The notes: generated from the letters alone by a model not told the origin. 64,000 bases of DNA from Acridotheres tristis (GCA_037013685.1 CM072887.1:39545154-39609153), one strand, 5' to 3'. Positions 25,401-38,791 are shown, counted from the stretch's first letter. Numbers and translations are program-made.

Positions 25401-28400
25401 CCTCAAGGGCACCTCTGCCTCCCTGGGAATGAAGGACATCTCTGCAGCCTCAGGAGCCTGGCAGAAATTGGCATGGACACTGCTCATGCAGAGACTGAGC
25501 AGCATCATTGTCCTCCAGACCAGGATTAAAGATTCTGAGACAATTTCTTTTTCCCCTGCTACTGGCTGCTGCAGACAAAGATAGGACATGGCTTTGAGCC
25601 TAATTATGGAAGCTCTGTTTTACCTGTGGTGCCACAAATGCTTTTATCCTGTTGGCCCCCTCCAGACAAGGGGAGAATGCTTCCAAGAAAACTGCCATGC
25701 ATTTATACAAGTATTCTTCTGCAATAATTAGTTGCCCACATAACAGATGACAGATTTTGCTACTTTCTCTTTCCAGATGTTGCATCAATATTTCCATGGA
25801 GTAAATAAAGTTCACAAATCAATTAATAAAGATTCAATACTCATAGAAGGGCCATCCAGCAAAACTGGTCTCGGTGGCCTCTGGTAAGTGGCCTCACTCC
25901 TTCCTGAGGCTTTGAAGGATCCCAGTTACCAAGCAGCTTCTGCTGCTGGTCATGAGACACAGACTAAGTGTGGGAACAGCACTGGAATTAATGAGGAGTG
26001 AAAAATAATATACTAACTTGGCACTCTACACTAGCAGGAGCATTTCTGTTGTCTTGTTGCACTGACTTTTAAATCTCAGAAATTTTGATGCAGTCTGCAC
26101 CTACAGCTGTTATAAAATTTCTCTATAATATGGGGAACACAGTTTTCAAGACATATGGTGGGACAGATTTGAAACTGGACTGGCCCCAGGTGCCTATGCT
26201 ATCTTAAGAGTCATAAAAGACTCTTCCATTATTGGCTGGAAGAGAAAGGCCTGGAGGACTGAGCTTCAAAAACAGTTCCTCAATGCTATCCCTGGTACAT
26301 CAAGGAATATACAATCAGTTTAATAATACTGTGAAACGGGATGGTAAAATCTATGAATATTTGGGAGTTTTCTCATTAAATATCTGCATTCTTTCTTCAA
26401 AGGCAGCAACTTTGGGGTTACTATGAAGCAGAAAAGCCATAAATGTTGGCAGAAAATTTCTTAAATGAGATACATTTTCACTTGAAAGGAGACATAAATG
26501 TTGTCTTTTCCAAATGATATGTGGAAATTTATTTCATGAACAGATTAGTGAGTCTGGTGAGCTCTGCCACTGCTGACTATTTTTATCTTGTTTTGAATGT
26601 AAAATCCCTTCAACTTTACACAGTGAAGCAAATCTCCTTGTAGGGAATAGACTTAGAGAGTATGGAAAGTAAGATGAAAGATCATGTTAGGACTAAAAGG
26701 TAAATGGTGAAGATGAGGGAGTCTTGAAATGAAGAAAGAAATAATGTGAAATAAAAAGAAGGGAGAAAGTTTCATGTTTTTGTGTCTGTGTTTTCCCTGA
26801 GATTAAAGGGTACTGTGTACTTGGAATAACTCTAAGATATAAAGGTTCCTCAGATTGGAGATTTGAAGAGACAGTTGTCCAGTATCAGGTACATCAAGTG
26901 GAATACAAACACCCCTTTCCTCTCTAGGAATTAATCTGGAGGTATTGAATGGAATCTAATTAGAAAAGGTGAGAGCCAAAAATCCTGCTGGAGCTCAAAC
27001 TAATTAATTGATGAAATTAATCAAGCCTGCTGACCATATGAAAAAAGAAGAGAAAATCATGAGTGGATTAAAAAAAAAAAAAAGTGGATTTAAAATTTTT
27101 TTAAACTTTATGGTGAACACTTGAGATTTAGATCATGGTCAATGCACCAGAGAAGACCCCCTCAGCAGAGCACTCCTGGGAGACAGGCCAAGATCCAAGC
27201 AGGCACACAAATTGACTCTTTGCTTGGCTCTGGGGATTGCCTGGGCACTGCAGAGGAATTTCAGCTAGTCTAGCATGTATATCTTTGCAGAAATGATCTT
27301 CTGTACTCATTAGCAATGGGTTTCCTCAGGAATAAAATAAAGTGCCGGAATCTTGCATTTTTTAATGATGAGATGCTGCATGAAGCTAGGAAGGATAGAT
27401 GGACAGTTGTGAGATACCTGAATTTCGACTTGAAAAATCTGATTATATGGCTATCAGAAGACTTATTGGGAAGCCAGATGCTGATACAGTGGCTTTGTTA
27501 GCCTGTGTCTTGCAGGGCTAGAACTGCCTGTTTGGCATCAGCTTTGCCCTTGAGGAAATTAGATGTCTTTGTATTGCGGTCTCCATGTGGAGAGAATTTA
27601 CCTTCTAGAAAAAATTGCTTGCCAAGGCTCAGTGCTGCATAAACACTGGAGCAAGCTCGGGTTTGTTAGAGGTGATGCTACCAAGAGAGCTGTGCTGCTA
27701 GGTTTACCCTGGATGCAGCAGAAAAGCAGTTATCACACAGTGGTGATACCAGAGAGTGGTTAACCAGGTATTTCAAAGGAAGAGATGCTCAAAGTCTTAT
27801 TTCCCTCTCTGTTCCTTTACATCAACTCAGGTGTCCTGTTCCCTCCTCTCCATACCCTAAAAGGGTAGGAGGAAATGGATGCAAAGCTCTATGTCCTCCT
27901 CTCAAGTTTGCTTCCAGCCCTTGTCTTTCTGTTCAACACACCATGTGGAGCTCAGTCAGATCCCTTGGTGCTTCAGGGGGCAGCAGGAGGTGAAAGAATT
28001 GATAGATCATGGGCCAAGATCATAGGTTGTTGTTGGTCATAACCATATTTTCCTGGTAGCTAGGCAATTAGCATTTGAATTAGCCCACAGGCCGTTAGCT
28101 GTCAATTCTTCTTTAAACTTTTTAAAGGATTAATTAACAGTGCCATGACTGGAACTCAGTAAAAGCCACTGAGAAACATGTGTTGAGAAAAATCAGAGAA
28201 AAACACTTTGTAGCTGTTTTTGCATGATTTTCTAATCATAATACCATGGTATTTGAATAAAACGAAATATCTTTGATAATTCAAGTGGAAAAAAATCCAG
28301 TTCAAATAATGTCTTCAGAAGAGGAATCAAATTATTGTCTCTCTATGAACATACTTAATTTTCACCTTATGCTTAAGACCTGAGCTGCAAAAATATACCC

Positions 28401-29007
28401 ATTGATGTCTCATGTGCTCTATCGAGCAACTTGCATTGATAATCCTAATTTGTGCATTCAACTTAATATACTGAAAATTAAAATGCCTTTTTCATTTTGC
28501 AAAGAATGTGACAGGACAAATTATTTTAATACATCTGGATGACCTGTTTCAAATGCTTCTTTAATCAGCTTAATTTAGCATATTTCACATTTGCATTTTG
28601 TATTCAGCCTCATTTGTACTGTCACGTTACACTTTGAATGACATAATTACTTCTGTACTGAAGGCTCCAGCGCTTTGATTATTTGAGGGGCATAAACCAG
28701 AATGGGATTTATGACAGGTTTGAAAGTAACAGGACATTAATGCATTAGCAAGAATCAGAAAGTCTTCCATAACGCCATTGAGTGTTTTGTGACATTCTTC
28801 TTTGCGCCTTCCTCCCCATCCTCTTTTAATGCCAAGTAGTATAGATACACAAGGATACAACTGATGGTTTCTTGAGGTCACAGGCTTGGATCCTCACATT
28901 TGTTTATGAAGTTCTAGCTAGAGACTTCCAACTTTTAAAAGCAATTTTGCCAATATAGTTGGGAAAGATCAGATAAAAACAAGCAAGCAAGGAAATAAAT
29001 TTTAGTG

Positions 29008-29580
29008 TGTTAGGGTTAAACCCCAGCTAGCAACTAATTACCACGCAACTTCTCACTCAGTTCCTCACCTTCCCTTTCCACTGGTGGCATGAGGAGGACA
29101 ATCAGATACAGGTTAAACCTGTGTGTTGAGATAAGAGCAATTTAATAATTGAAATAAATTATAATAAAACCAAAATAATATTATTTATAATAATTAATAA
29201 TTATTCTGAAAATAAAAAGAGAATGAATCCCAAGAGAAGCAAGAGCTGCACAATTTCTCACCACCCGCTGACCAATGTCCATTCCATCTCTGAGCAGTGA
29301 CCATCCCTTCCTGGCCAACTCTCCCAGCTCATTTCCTGGGCAGGAACTCTATGGGATATGGAATATCCCTTTGGCCAGTTTGGATCAGCTGTCCTGGCTG
29401 TGCTTTCTCCCAGCTCCTTGTGCACCTGCTGGCTGGCAGAGCATGGGAAACTGAAAAGTCCTAAACTCGGGGTAAGCACTAACAGAAACAACTAAAACAT
29501 CTGTGTGTTATCAACCTTATTCTGATTCTGAATCCAAAACACAGCACTCTACCAGCTACTAGGCATAAAATTAGCTCTGT
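29008..29580 (-). mobile_element. Avian ERV LTR, probably solo
   Basis: Begins TGTTAGGGTTAAACCCCAG and ends near CAGCACTCTACCAGCTACTAGGCATAAAATTAG, the reverse complement of the start I recall for an avian LTR family. It shares GGATATGGAATA, CAGCTGTCC, CCTTGTGCACCTGC and CTACCAGCTACTA with the element at 47.1 kb. An AATAAT-rich low-complexity patch lies at 29140-29215. No flanking retroviral genes. Confidence 0.68.
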
Positions 29581-32500
29581 AATCACTGAGACCAGATGAT
29601 GGTTTGGGGAGTTTGTTACCATACATCTGACATCTTTAGGTTAGTATAAGATTATTTATCTAGCATTGTGTGCCATAATATTCTCTGTATTTACTGGCTT
29701 GGTCTTTCATATTATCTCGTGCAGTATTAGCAGGAGGGAGAGGGTACTCAGCCACTGCAAATTTGGCAACTAGCCAATACATAAATAGAGATGATGAAAG
29801 CTGTGGAAAATTGCTTATTTCCTACCTTATTCCAGAGAGGGGATTACAAGAATGGAAACTCTCCAGAGACAGCAAAGCTGACACTCCAAAAAAAGCTTTT
29901 GCGAGGAAAGTTTAGAAGAGACGTGGGAAATTTTGGGTAGAAGAAAGACAGAGAAGGGTATGCTTCTGTAGACAATCTATAGTGGACTAATCTGATGTGA
30001 CAAGCTGTGATCTGGTCAGGGAAGGTGACCTTCATGAAAAAGACTCTACTATTCAAGAGGAAAAGAAAAGATGAAGGAGGATCCTAGAAAATTTTACAGC
30101 AGATTAATTTTCTGGCCCAAAGATTTTTTTTAGAAAAGTCAAGAAAATCAACCCTGATTTTGTACTGAGGATTACTTATTTTTCATCTCTGTTTCAGTAC
30201 TTTCTATATTGTAAAGTCAAGATTGGTAGTATCATGCAGGCTAGTACATAATTTGTTTAGTGGCAGTTGTTTCATACCTGTCATGTAACCCTGACATAAT
30301 AAGTCATGTGTAATCATGAAAGGCTCTTCTTCTGCATTTCTCTATGTGCCTAAACCCCCAGGCAGCAGGCTCTGCCAGTCTTCAAAAGGTTCTCCTGCAT
30401 TGATCATTTTGATGGGTCATCTTCACACAAGGACACTGGGTCTGAAGCTCTCCTAGAACAGCCGTAGAAAGGTCCTGGACAGGGTCCAGTCCCTTTTTAA
30501 GAGTCTTTAACTTGCATTCCTCTCTGCCTGAGCTCCTCTGAGCTTGTGGAGACAAGCCTTTGAGTAGGTGATTTCATGGGAATATCTGGGCAGGGTACTG
30601 TTTTGATTCCTCATTCATTGCTTTGCTGTGCTTCTTTGTGGGTGTGCAGGAAGCTTTTGCCACATAACCTAAGACATCTCATCACCCTGGGCTCTGTTTG
30701 AAGGCTTTTATTCTCCTCTGATCAGAAACACACCAAATTATTCGAAGGGGAAAATACCACATATGACATTTCCGTTATAGGGCAAATTCTACTTTAAGCT
30801 CTACGTTTCATGGGCTCATTCACAGAAGCCCATGTCCTTACCTCTGCAGGCTTTTTGTTTTGTTTTGTTTTTTGTTGCAGATGAATGAGCAGGGGAGTTT
30901 TAAGGCATCTTCTTGGATGGATCAATCTTAATGGAACTATCTAAAAACTGAGTATTTTAGAAGACTAATTTATGGAAGCCCTCTCCAAAGTTTTACTGAG
31001 ATAAATGCAGATCTTAGAAATAATTATAAAAACATACCTCTTCTAATTTAGCACTTGGGAAAACATGTTTTGAGGCTTCCATTTTTTGAGGTTGCTTCAT
31101 TTAACAGGGAATGGATCTGCATAAGCAGTTCAGTCCACTGTGTAAGGGCCAGCTGGCACTGTCCTGTAGCTATCACAGAAATGTCACCAGCCTCCTTCTG
31201 CAAAGTTCCACAATCAGGAAAGTCCAAGTCTGGTAAGCATGGGAAGTCAGAAACCTTCAGAGAAACTGTTGTGGCTTGAACAACAAATACCATTAATCTG
31301 GAGATAATCAAATCCTTTAATCTGCTTTTAATCCCTGTATTTTTAAAGCTGCTTCTTAGAAATTTTAAATCAAGAGATGCTTTCTTGTCAGTCTCTGGGT
31401 TCACTATTTAGCAGGATCAGAGGGTCTTGTGTCACATGGATGGGGCTGGGCACACACCTCCCATCTCCCAGCTCAGGTGTCAGGGCAGATGGCTGTATCA
31501 AAGGCTTACATTACTAAATCTTAACCCCAGTTTCACATCAAGAATCAGCATAGGTGCACTTTCATAGGACACGATTTTTAGCTGATGTCAGTGAAATGAT
31601 GCAGGTGGTGCTGACTGGCTGCCCTTTGGCACAGACGTCATTCATCACGTGCATCAGGCCATGTGATATCCACTTGTTTCCATTTATACCTGTCCATAGG
31701 TAGTCTTTCTATGTTGACACAGTTTTACAGAAAGAAGAGAGATGAAGAGAAAAGCAAAGGATTTTGTATGGACTGGAAAACGTAGATGTAAAAGTGTAGG
31801 GCTAGATCATCTCATGAGCATTGCATTATGCCTTAGGGACTAGGCTTGAATCCCTCAGAGAGAGCTAATAGCAAAAACATGTAGGTGTGTAGTTGCTGCT
31901 CCTCTTCCTTCCTGTGCCCAACATGCAGCACTCAAAAGATAGCAATAAGAAAGGATGGCATGTAAATTATTGGCATAAAGTTTTGGGGGGAACTATTTTC
32001 TCCTTTTGTGTGACCCATCCATCCTTTTGTCAGAGACTTAAATATTGAACCTGAAGCCAAAAGCCAGTTCTTTTACTGGAGTCAGTGCAGTCAGCAGCTT
32101 GTCATCTGAAGTGCATGATAAACACTAATCACTGTAGCTCAGGTTATATTACCAGCTCCCTAAGGAGTGATCAGTTGTTAAACAATGATTGAGCTCATTA
32201 AAGAAATGTATGAATGAGCAATTTTTGCGTAACCACCAGAAAAACAGACCTCTATAGTGCAGTCTGATGAATGGCCAAGGAGTGCATGTGCCCCTGTGCC
32301 CACCTGGGCACCAGCTGGAGGGAGCAGTCGGCCACACTCAAAGGGCTGTCCACAGCTCAGTCTCTAGTGCACTGAACATTTTCTCTCCCAATCCCAACAC
32401 ATTTTATCTAACTTTGGTGAGAATGATGAGTGATATAATAAAGAAAATCCCAGCAGTGAGTACCTGAAAGAGATGAACTGCCTTGAGGATTTTGATCATG

Positions 32501-32850
32501 ACATTTAAATTCCAATCTGTAATTTATGTCATTCTACTTTGTTATATTCTGTGTATAAACTCTGTGCTGTAATCACAAACTGTTTGCCATGAGGTCTTGA
32601 AATTACCTAAGTCCTTTATCTTAGCATGAAATTGCATTTGGCTGCTTATCTTGTTTGTCTATGTTCAACTTCTATTGATTTCAAAGGTTCATGTTACCTA
32701 AGGTCTTTGACTGGAATGCATATTTCCTCACATGTTCAGAAAGAGGTAAATTGTTGTTCATAGGGTCAAGAAAAAAACCTCCAACAACAAACCAAGCACC
32801 TATTAAAGGACAATCTGTGGGTTTCTCCTTCTACATAGCATTTCACACTG
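29581..32850. other. SULT6B1: Upstream flank of SULT6B1, no gene recognised
   Basis: No exon or repeat family was recognised. This stretch should contain the SULT6B1 promoter and any 5' non-coding exon, but I see no convincing TATA box or CpG island. The (TG)n(AG)n tract at about 32858-32877 is the only simple repeat beside the start. Confidence 0.4.
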
Positions 32851-32880
32851 TGACAGTCTGTGTGTGTGAGAGAGAGAAGA

Positions 32881-33082
32881 ATGGAGAAGTCCAGGAAAGC
32901 ATTTGCTGATTTTGTAGACAATGCAATAGCAACTGCCAACTCAATGCATCCTGATGAACTGATGTTTTCTTACAAGGGAATTCTCTACCCTGCCAGTATT
33001 TGCAGTCCTGAAACATTCAAAGCCTTGGAGTCATTTGAAGCCAGAAGTGATGATGTAATTTTGGCAGGATACCTTAAATCCG
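32881..33082 (+). CDS. SULT6B1: SULT6B1 copy A exon 1
   Basis: Codes residues 1-67 and the first base of Gly68. It covers the N-terminal segment, the FSYKGILYP strand, the FEARSDDV strand and the first half of the PAPS loop (YLKS). The donor is TCCG|gtgaat, phase 1. A (TG)n/(AG)n tract runs up to the start codon. Confidence 0.93.
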
Positions 33083-36000
33083 GTGAATATGTTTTAATTT
33101 TTTTTTCATAAACAAGGTTCTGTAATAGCAAGGTTTGTACTAAATATATGCAATATATATTATATGATACATAATACTTTATATTACGCTAAATAATAGT
33201 ATTGAGAATGTTCGCAAAATCTTGTAAAACTGATTTCAATTTCAAAAAGTGCAACAAATTAATTATGAATATCTCGTATGGGAAATCTTCCAAAAGACTG
33301 AGAAAAACAACCTGATTTTCTTTTCTATTGCATATAAAGGTTTTTGTTATCTTTATTTTTCATAGTGATGAAGTGAAATACACAAATTGAAGAGAATCAA
33401 AATACAGTTTTTTAGACCAGAGATAACTAGATCTCTTGATATTACATAATCTGCTTTCACATTTATTTTTGTGATGTTAAGAGTTTTATGTTTTTACACA
33501 GAATGGAGCTTTTGGTACCTTCAAATGCTGAATATTCTTTAGTTTATTTCACATAAATGTCAGGAAATAGCTTTCAAAAATATTTTGTAGTCCTTGAAGT
33601 GATTACATTGTTCTTCAACTACTAGGAAATCAAGATGAGATCTTTGCTAGGGTTGCAAATTTACCCTATGTATTTGCTTCTTCTGCCTGAAAGCACTGAT
33701 CCGTGTGAAAGCCAAAGGTTTAGATTAGATGTGCCTCACATACACTTTAATACAGCTGCTTCTCTCTTTCAACAATCAACTCACACTGCCTTACAGTATA
33801 TAGTCACAGCTGACACGATTGTGAGGTTTTTGCTTTTCTATTGTATTTTCTTTTTGAAGAAATGTTATGCACTTGAATGTAGTTGTTAAGATTGCAGTGA
33901 GAAAGATGTAAGCACCCAGTGTCTAGAAGTCAGGAAATGGTAAATTAGAGATGTGAGATCTGTGCAAGCTCTTTGTTATCTTTTGAATAAAAATATAATA
34001 AATGTGTATAGGAAACGTACCTTCATAGAGTTTTTTCCTATTTTTAAAGAAAATGGGTGCACAATTTTCAGGTCTAGTTCGGCTCCTGTGTTGAAGTACT
34101 TTGAACCATCTTTCTTCCTAAGATAATCCAGCACACCAGACAACAACACTTAATACATTATGTTTTAAAGCACAGGTTTACCACCCTAGTTTCCCTTATA
34201 TTTGTCACAATAAAATTTATTGCAGTAATGCAGGTTTTCCTAGTTGAATTTTAGTTAGCTGTTAGTTAGTTTACAATATACGTTTATTATGTACTGAACT
34301 GTTCAAGTTGGAGAAATATGTCTTTATGAGGAGCAAATGTAGGACCCTGGGAGGTGACTGACCAGGTAGTCAGCTGTGATTGTATCACATGAAAGGAGCC
34401 CAAGTAACTCACCTGGCAGTACTACTACCTCTTGACTTCCCTGGTAAATTTATTTCTGTTCATTCTAAAAGTTTTACAAGCAATTCTGTATTTTTCTTCT
34501 TTCAGGCACAAACTGGCTAAGTCAAATCTTAACTGACCTCATAGCCATATCTCAAAAGAAAACACTGGGTGAGGAAAGCAGTGGGAATGCTGAAGAAGAG
34601 TTCCCCTACCTTGAAGTTGGAGATCCTGGGAAATATGAGGTGGGAACACGAAATGGAAATTATCAAAATTTTGTGCTTCAAATACTGAATATATGATGTA
34701 TGAACATCAATGTATTCAATAACAAACAATTCCATTGTTTGATAAGAACGTTACCACTTGTCTTTATGTGGCATTTGGTGAGGATTAAACTCGTCTGGAC
34801 TGTCAAATACTGAAGGATAAATGAACACTCCAGTGGGAGTGGGAGAAGCACATACCTGTGAGATACATAAGAACTTCAGAAATTCAACATAGCATCTTTT
34901 GTATTTAAAAAGAGCTTCATGAAGTGTCAAATAATGAAATATGAGCTTTTGTTTCTTTTACTACTTCTTTCTCCTCATCCCCTCTCTCAGTCCTTGAGAT
35001 GCTCCAGGTTTCACATATAGCTAATCTGTACCCTGCCTCTAGATTTGATCCCGTATCTAACAGAACTGAAGAGAATTATCACTGAAGAGAACTAATAATG
35101 GATAGTCTTTTTCCCAATTGTTCATGGGCTTTTGAAGATTAGAGCTACTCAGAGAAGCCCACTAATTTCCCAGGCCAGGGCAACACTCACAAAAAAGCCC
35201 AAAAATCCACTTCTATCAGCCAATAGCTGCTGATAAATTAATCAGGGCGATATTTTAGCATAGGTTAATGGAAGGAATGCTTGTATTAACTGAACTGTCC
35301 ACTTTCCTCCTTCCAATTCTTAAAGCGAATGATCAAATTACCTTCTCCAAGATTTATGGTTACTCATCTCCGTCCTGAAGATCTTCCCACGTCTATCTTC
35401 AAAAACAAAGCCAAGGTGAGTGCTAATTTTAATTTATTAAAACCAAATGCTTCAACAGATTTTTCTATTTTTCTTTTTTAAGCAATGTAGTACTGTTCTG
35501 CCAGTTTTCAGAATCACTCTTAAGTGCTTAGCCTGGCCATTTCTACATGACTGATTAAGAACTGCAATCCATCTCACTTAACCCCAGTTGGCTCTTACTA
35601 GCACCTTTGTGACAGTTTTCACAAGACAGTTGAAGGGCTTGAACAAGTCCTCCAGTGGCAAAATGTATTTTGACATGATTTCCTGTGGGAGGAATTTTAT
35701 TACATTGTTGCAAGTGAGGGCTTCAATGTGTCAAATTTCAGGGAGAGTTTATATTTTTGTAAATTTTCCCTGCTACTTAAATGATGAGCTATGCTTGTAT
35801 TGAGCAAAACATATTTAGATTCTGCCTAAATAATTTGGTTAATCAGTAAAAGATAATAATCATAAGCAACCATCTTTTCATGGTAGCAAACCAAAGTTAA
35901 ATACTGCACCTTCTCAATTGGGAATGAAATTGCTACTTCTGCAAGTAGCGCCAAAAGGTATTAGAAATCCCCAACTGCAGCTAGAAAGGATATTATAATA

Positions 36001-38791
36001 ATTATTATTTCTTTTTTAATGCTATAATGTCTTTCTCTATAAATAATTAATTTAATTATTTTCTAGATATTGTTACTGATTCGTAATCCAAAAGACGTAG
36101 CTACATCTTTTTACCATTTTTCCAATGGCCTGGCTACTGTTCCCTCCTATGAGACCTGGGATGATTTCTTCACAGATTTCATGTCAAAGAAAGGTACAGT
36201 ATATTTTTCTGCCTGTGTCAATTTTCCAATGACTTGTCTTTGTCTAAAAACCATTGTACTTTGGTAAATCAGCTTCACTAGGATTTTTTGGTTTACAGCA
36301 AAAAAGCAGAGATTAAAGACAGAGAATTAGAAATCTGAACTGAATTGTCTTACTGCTTGAGGATAAATATTTGTCAAAACTGTACTTCCATGGACTTCTT
36401 TAGCTTGTAAAAACTGGTATTTTTCGTAGAAGAAACAGTTCTTCCTTATCTCTATCTTGAGTCCTCTTTACCCCCCCACTGTCTTATGTGCATCATCTTG
36501 CATCCATGGAGATATATAATCACCTCCATGCCAAATTGAATAAAAGGAATTATTTGGACTAAGTCTAGTGGATTAAGTCTAATGAATTAAAAAAGAGAAA
36601 AAGTTTAGTTTAAACTTATGAGTTTGGCATAGCACATGGCCAGCAGAAGGGAGGGTTCAATAAGGTTTTAGACTGGATTAAGGGAGTCTTACAAGATGGT
36701 CTGCAAGATGATAGCTTTTTGGTGGACTCACAGATGTCTTGAAATACTAACAAGTTTTATTTTTCTGACTTACAAGTGGTATCATATGCCTGAGCCTGGA
36801 GCAAAACCTATAATTCCCACAGAAGGGTGTAAACTCTGCCATAGACATAATTAATAAATCCCTTGGCTGGGACAACTTAATGAGTAAAACTTGTATAATC
36901 TTAATTTAAGCTTCATTTTAGCATCCTTTTGTTTTATTTAGTGGCCTGGGGATGCTACTTTGAATACCTTTCTGAATGGAATAAATACGTTGACAAAGAA
37001 AATATTATGACAATAACTTATGAAGAGCTAAAAGAGGTAAGGTTACCAATAGTTACAAATACTCTACACTTTATACAAGTTAAGGTTACCAATAGTTACA
37101 AGTACTTTACACTTCAAGGGACATTTTTTCCTGAACCAATTCACCATTATGTGCATGCAGGATATCCAAAGTGTGTGAGATAGATTATTGTTTTAAGGGA
37201 AGAAAATGTGAAATTCAAACTTAAAAACCTTAAATTTTGCTTCTGAAAAAGATTCTTGTTTTTTATTTTTCTGTGATATAAGCCCAAATAATTGTAAATC
37301 AAAATCTTCAGCAATTTTTTTGAGGAGGAGCTTTTATGTTTTCAGCAGTGTAGATTTTTCTACACTTTTAATAATATATAATATTTTGTAATGTACAGGA
37401 AGGCAGCTCTCATCTCCTCCAAAATAATTATGGAGAAGGGAAACACTATGGACCACTCTAGTCCTAGTGAACTCTATGACTATCCTATGTATGCAGCCAG
37501 CAGAGAGATATAAGGAAGTGTAAACACCTTGGAAAGCAGCCTAATTTGTTTGAAAGTCATGCCATATGTTAGATTCCTCTTTCCAGGATCGTGCTCTGGG
37601 TGTGAAAAACATAGCTGCATTCTTTGGAATTCCTCTGACTGAGGAAGAGCTCCAGCTTGTTGTAGAGAGGAGCAGCTTCCAGTCTATGAAGAAAAACTCA
37701 GAGAAGACCCATGGGGCATTTGGCAATATTCTCTTTCGCAAAGGTAGGAAGCTCCAAGTAGCTCAGAGGCAGAAATGTCGCACTCTCAAGAACTTGGACC
37801 ATCCTTCAGTTCTTTTTCTTGCACTCATATTGGCATTGCAAGTTCGTATCAAGCAGGTTATCACTGCTTTGCTTGAGAAGACTTCAAGGAGAACTGGTGG
37901 GGAAGATACCCAGCAAGTCTCTCACAGCAGAGCCACTTTTAGAGGCTGACAAATGGCTGGCAGGAAGGAGAAGCTGCTGTGTCTGAATTCCTCTCCACCT
38001 CTGTGCTTGGATCACCAATTGCCCAGCCATTAGAGGCTTTCCTGAGCAGGCAGCACTGGGCCAAACTCAACCTGAGTGGTGTGACCAAACTTTTTAGGGA
38101 AGTATATGAATCTTCTGAAATGGCTACTGTCAAATGCCTGCTCATACGTACACATTAGAAGCAAGCAAGAATCCAGGTCACACAAGAGAGGAAACAGAAA
38201 GGATCAACTTTTGCAGTGTAGTGTAGGGGACATGGACATGAGAAGGGCAACATGGTTGTCAGAATCCATGTCTGCATTTTACATTAAAGTAGTAACTGGA
38301 TAAAATCTCAAACTGCTAAAGGAGCAGAAACTCAGCTCTACCTCCTGGCAGATGATTCTTAATTCTTCATGATCTTCCACTTTGCCAGTCATAACTGACT
38401 AGAAGAGAGATGTAGGGAAACAATACTTTAGGCTGCCTTTTTGAACAGAAAAAAGAGGAGTATGTTCTTTTGCATTATAGGAAAAGATTATTAATGTATA
38501 TGTAACTCCATCGATTTAACACAATTACATTGATGTAGAAAAATGTTTCGTCTGGAAAATGGATCAACACTATTTAGTGTATAATGCAATAAAAATAACA
38601 GATCTATAGAATAAAAAATAAAATTTCTTGGTTTTCAAGAGTTTCTTTGCTTCTTTGAAGGTGCTGTAAGTGACTGGAAGAATATTTTCAGTGAAGATCA
38701 GAATGAGAAAATGGACAAAGCCTTTGAAGAACAAATAGCAGGAACTAAGCTCGGAAAAAAGTTGAAGTATGACGTGTACTGCAAAGCCTGA
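32881..38791 (+). CDS. SULT6B1: Sulfotransferase 6B1 (SULT6B1), intact seven-exon gene, copy A
   Basis: Cytosolic sulfotransferase that transfers a sulfuryl group from PAPS to a small acceptor; physiological substrates of SULT6B1 are poorly known. CDS joins 32881-33082, 34506-34639, 35326-35415, 36067-36193, 36942-37036, 37587-37743 and 38661-38791. This is 936 nt, 311 aa plus TGA, with phases 1,0,0,1,0,1. Every intron is GT-AG. Seen in the protein: 5'-phosphosulfate loop GYLKSGTNW (63-71), catalytic His126 in VTHL, 3'-phosphate motif RNPKD with Ser156 (148-156), and the C-terminal PAPS motif RKGAVSDWKN (267-276). Length and exon structure fit the family (about 300 aa). The ATG at 32881 has A at -3 and G at +4, with an in-frame TGA 30 bases upstream at 32851, and aligns with family N-termini. 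Oddities: Leu65 replaces the usual Pro of the PAPS loop, and Ser272 replaces the usual Gly of GxxGDW. First and only intact copy of the local array. Confidence 0.95.
34506..34639 (+). CDS. SULT6B1: SULT6B1 copy A exon 2
   Basis: Residues 68-112, starting GTNWLSQIL, the second half of the PAPS loop, and ending VGDPGKYE. Acceptor tttcag|GC, donor GAG|gtggga, 134 nt, leaving phase 0. Confidence 0.92.
35326..35415 (+). CDS. SULT6B1: SULT6B1 copy A exon 3
   Basis: Residues 113-142, containing LPSPRFMVTHL with the catalytic base His126. Acceptor taaag|CGA, donor AAG|gtgagt, 90 nt. This 90-nt length is the yardstick for the damaged exon-3 copies further along. Confidence 0.92.
36067..36193 (+). CDS. 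SULT6B1: SULT6B1 copy A exon 4
   Basis: Residues 143-184 plus one base. Opens with ILLLIRNPKD, the 3'-phosphate-binding motif, followed by SFYHFSNG and the W-D-D-F-F segment. Acceptor ttctag|ATA, donor AAAG|gtacag, 127 nt, phase 1. Confidence 0.92.
36942..37036 (+). CDS. SULT6B1: SULT6B1 copy A exon 5
   Basis: Residues 185-216, VAWGCYFEYLSEWNKY through TYEELKE, the family's WGxYxxxxxxW segment and YE(E/D)LKE helix. Acceptor tttag|TG, donor GAG|gtaagg, 95 nt. A 43-nt tandem duplication starts one base inside the donor GT. Confidence 0.92.
37587..37743 (+). CDS. SULT6B1: SULT6B1 copy A exon 6
   Basis: Residues 217-268 plus one base. Contains the IAAFFGIPLTEEEL helix, SFQSMKKN, and the THGAFGNILFRKG stretch that begins the C-terminal PAPS-binding motif. 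Acceptor ttccag|GAT, donor AAAG|gtagga, 157 nt. Confidence 0.92.
38661..38791 (+). CDS. SULT6B1: SULT6B1 copy A exon 7 with stop
   Basis: Residues 269-311 and TGA. Continues the PAPS motif (AVSDWKNIFS) and ends YDVYCKA, a typical SULT6B1 carboxyl end. Acceptor tttgaag|GT, 131 coding nt. The 3' UTR follows to about 39170. Confidence 0.92.

Larger units (their letters stand above)
19441..29007. other. Intergenic DNA, no gene recognised
   Basis: AT-rich sequence with two CR1 fragments listed separately and an imperfect ATA/ACA-rich tract at about 23455-23560. Around 28380-28640 and 24540-24700 the DNA is AT-rich with TAAT cores and an ATTTGCAT (28589-28596), the texture of conserved non-coding elements, but conservation cannot be judged here. 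No exon was recognised. Confidence 0.45.

Noticed and set aside
32860..33111. Longer SULT6B1 exon 1 reading starting at 32860
   Set aside because: The codon there is GTG, not ATG, and it translates a simple (TG)n(AG)n repeat. The ATG at 32881 aligns with the family and has a good Kozak context.
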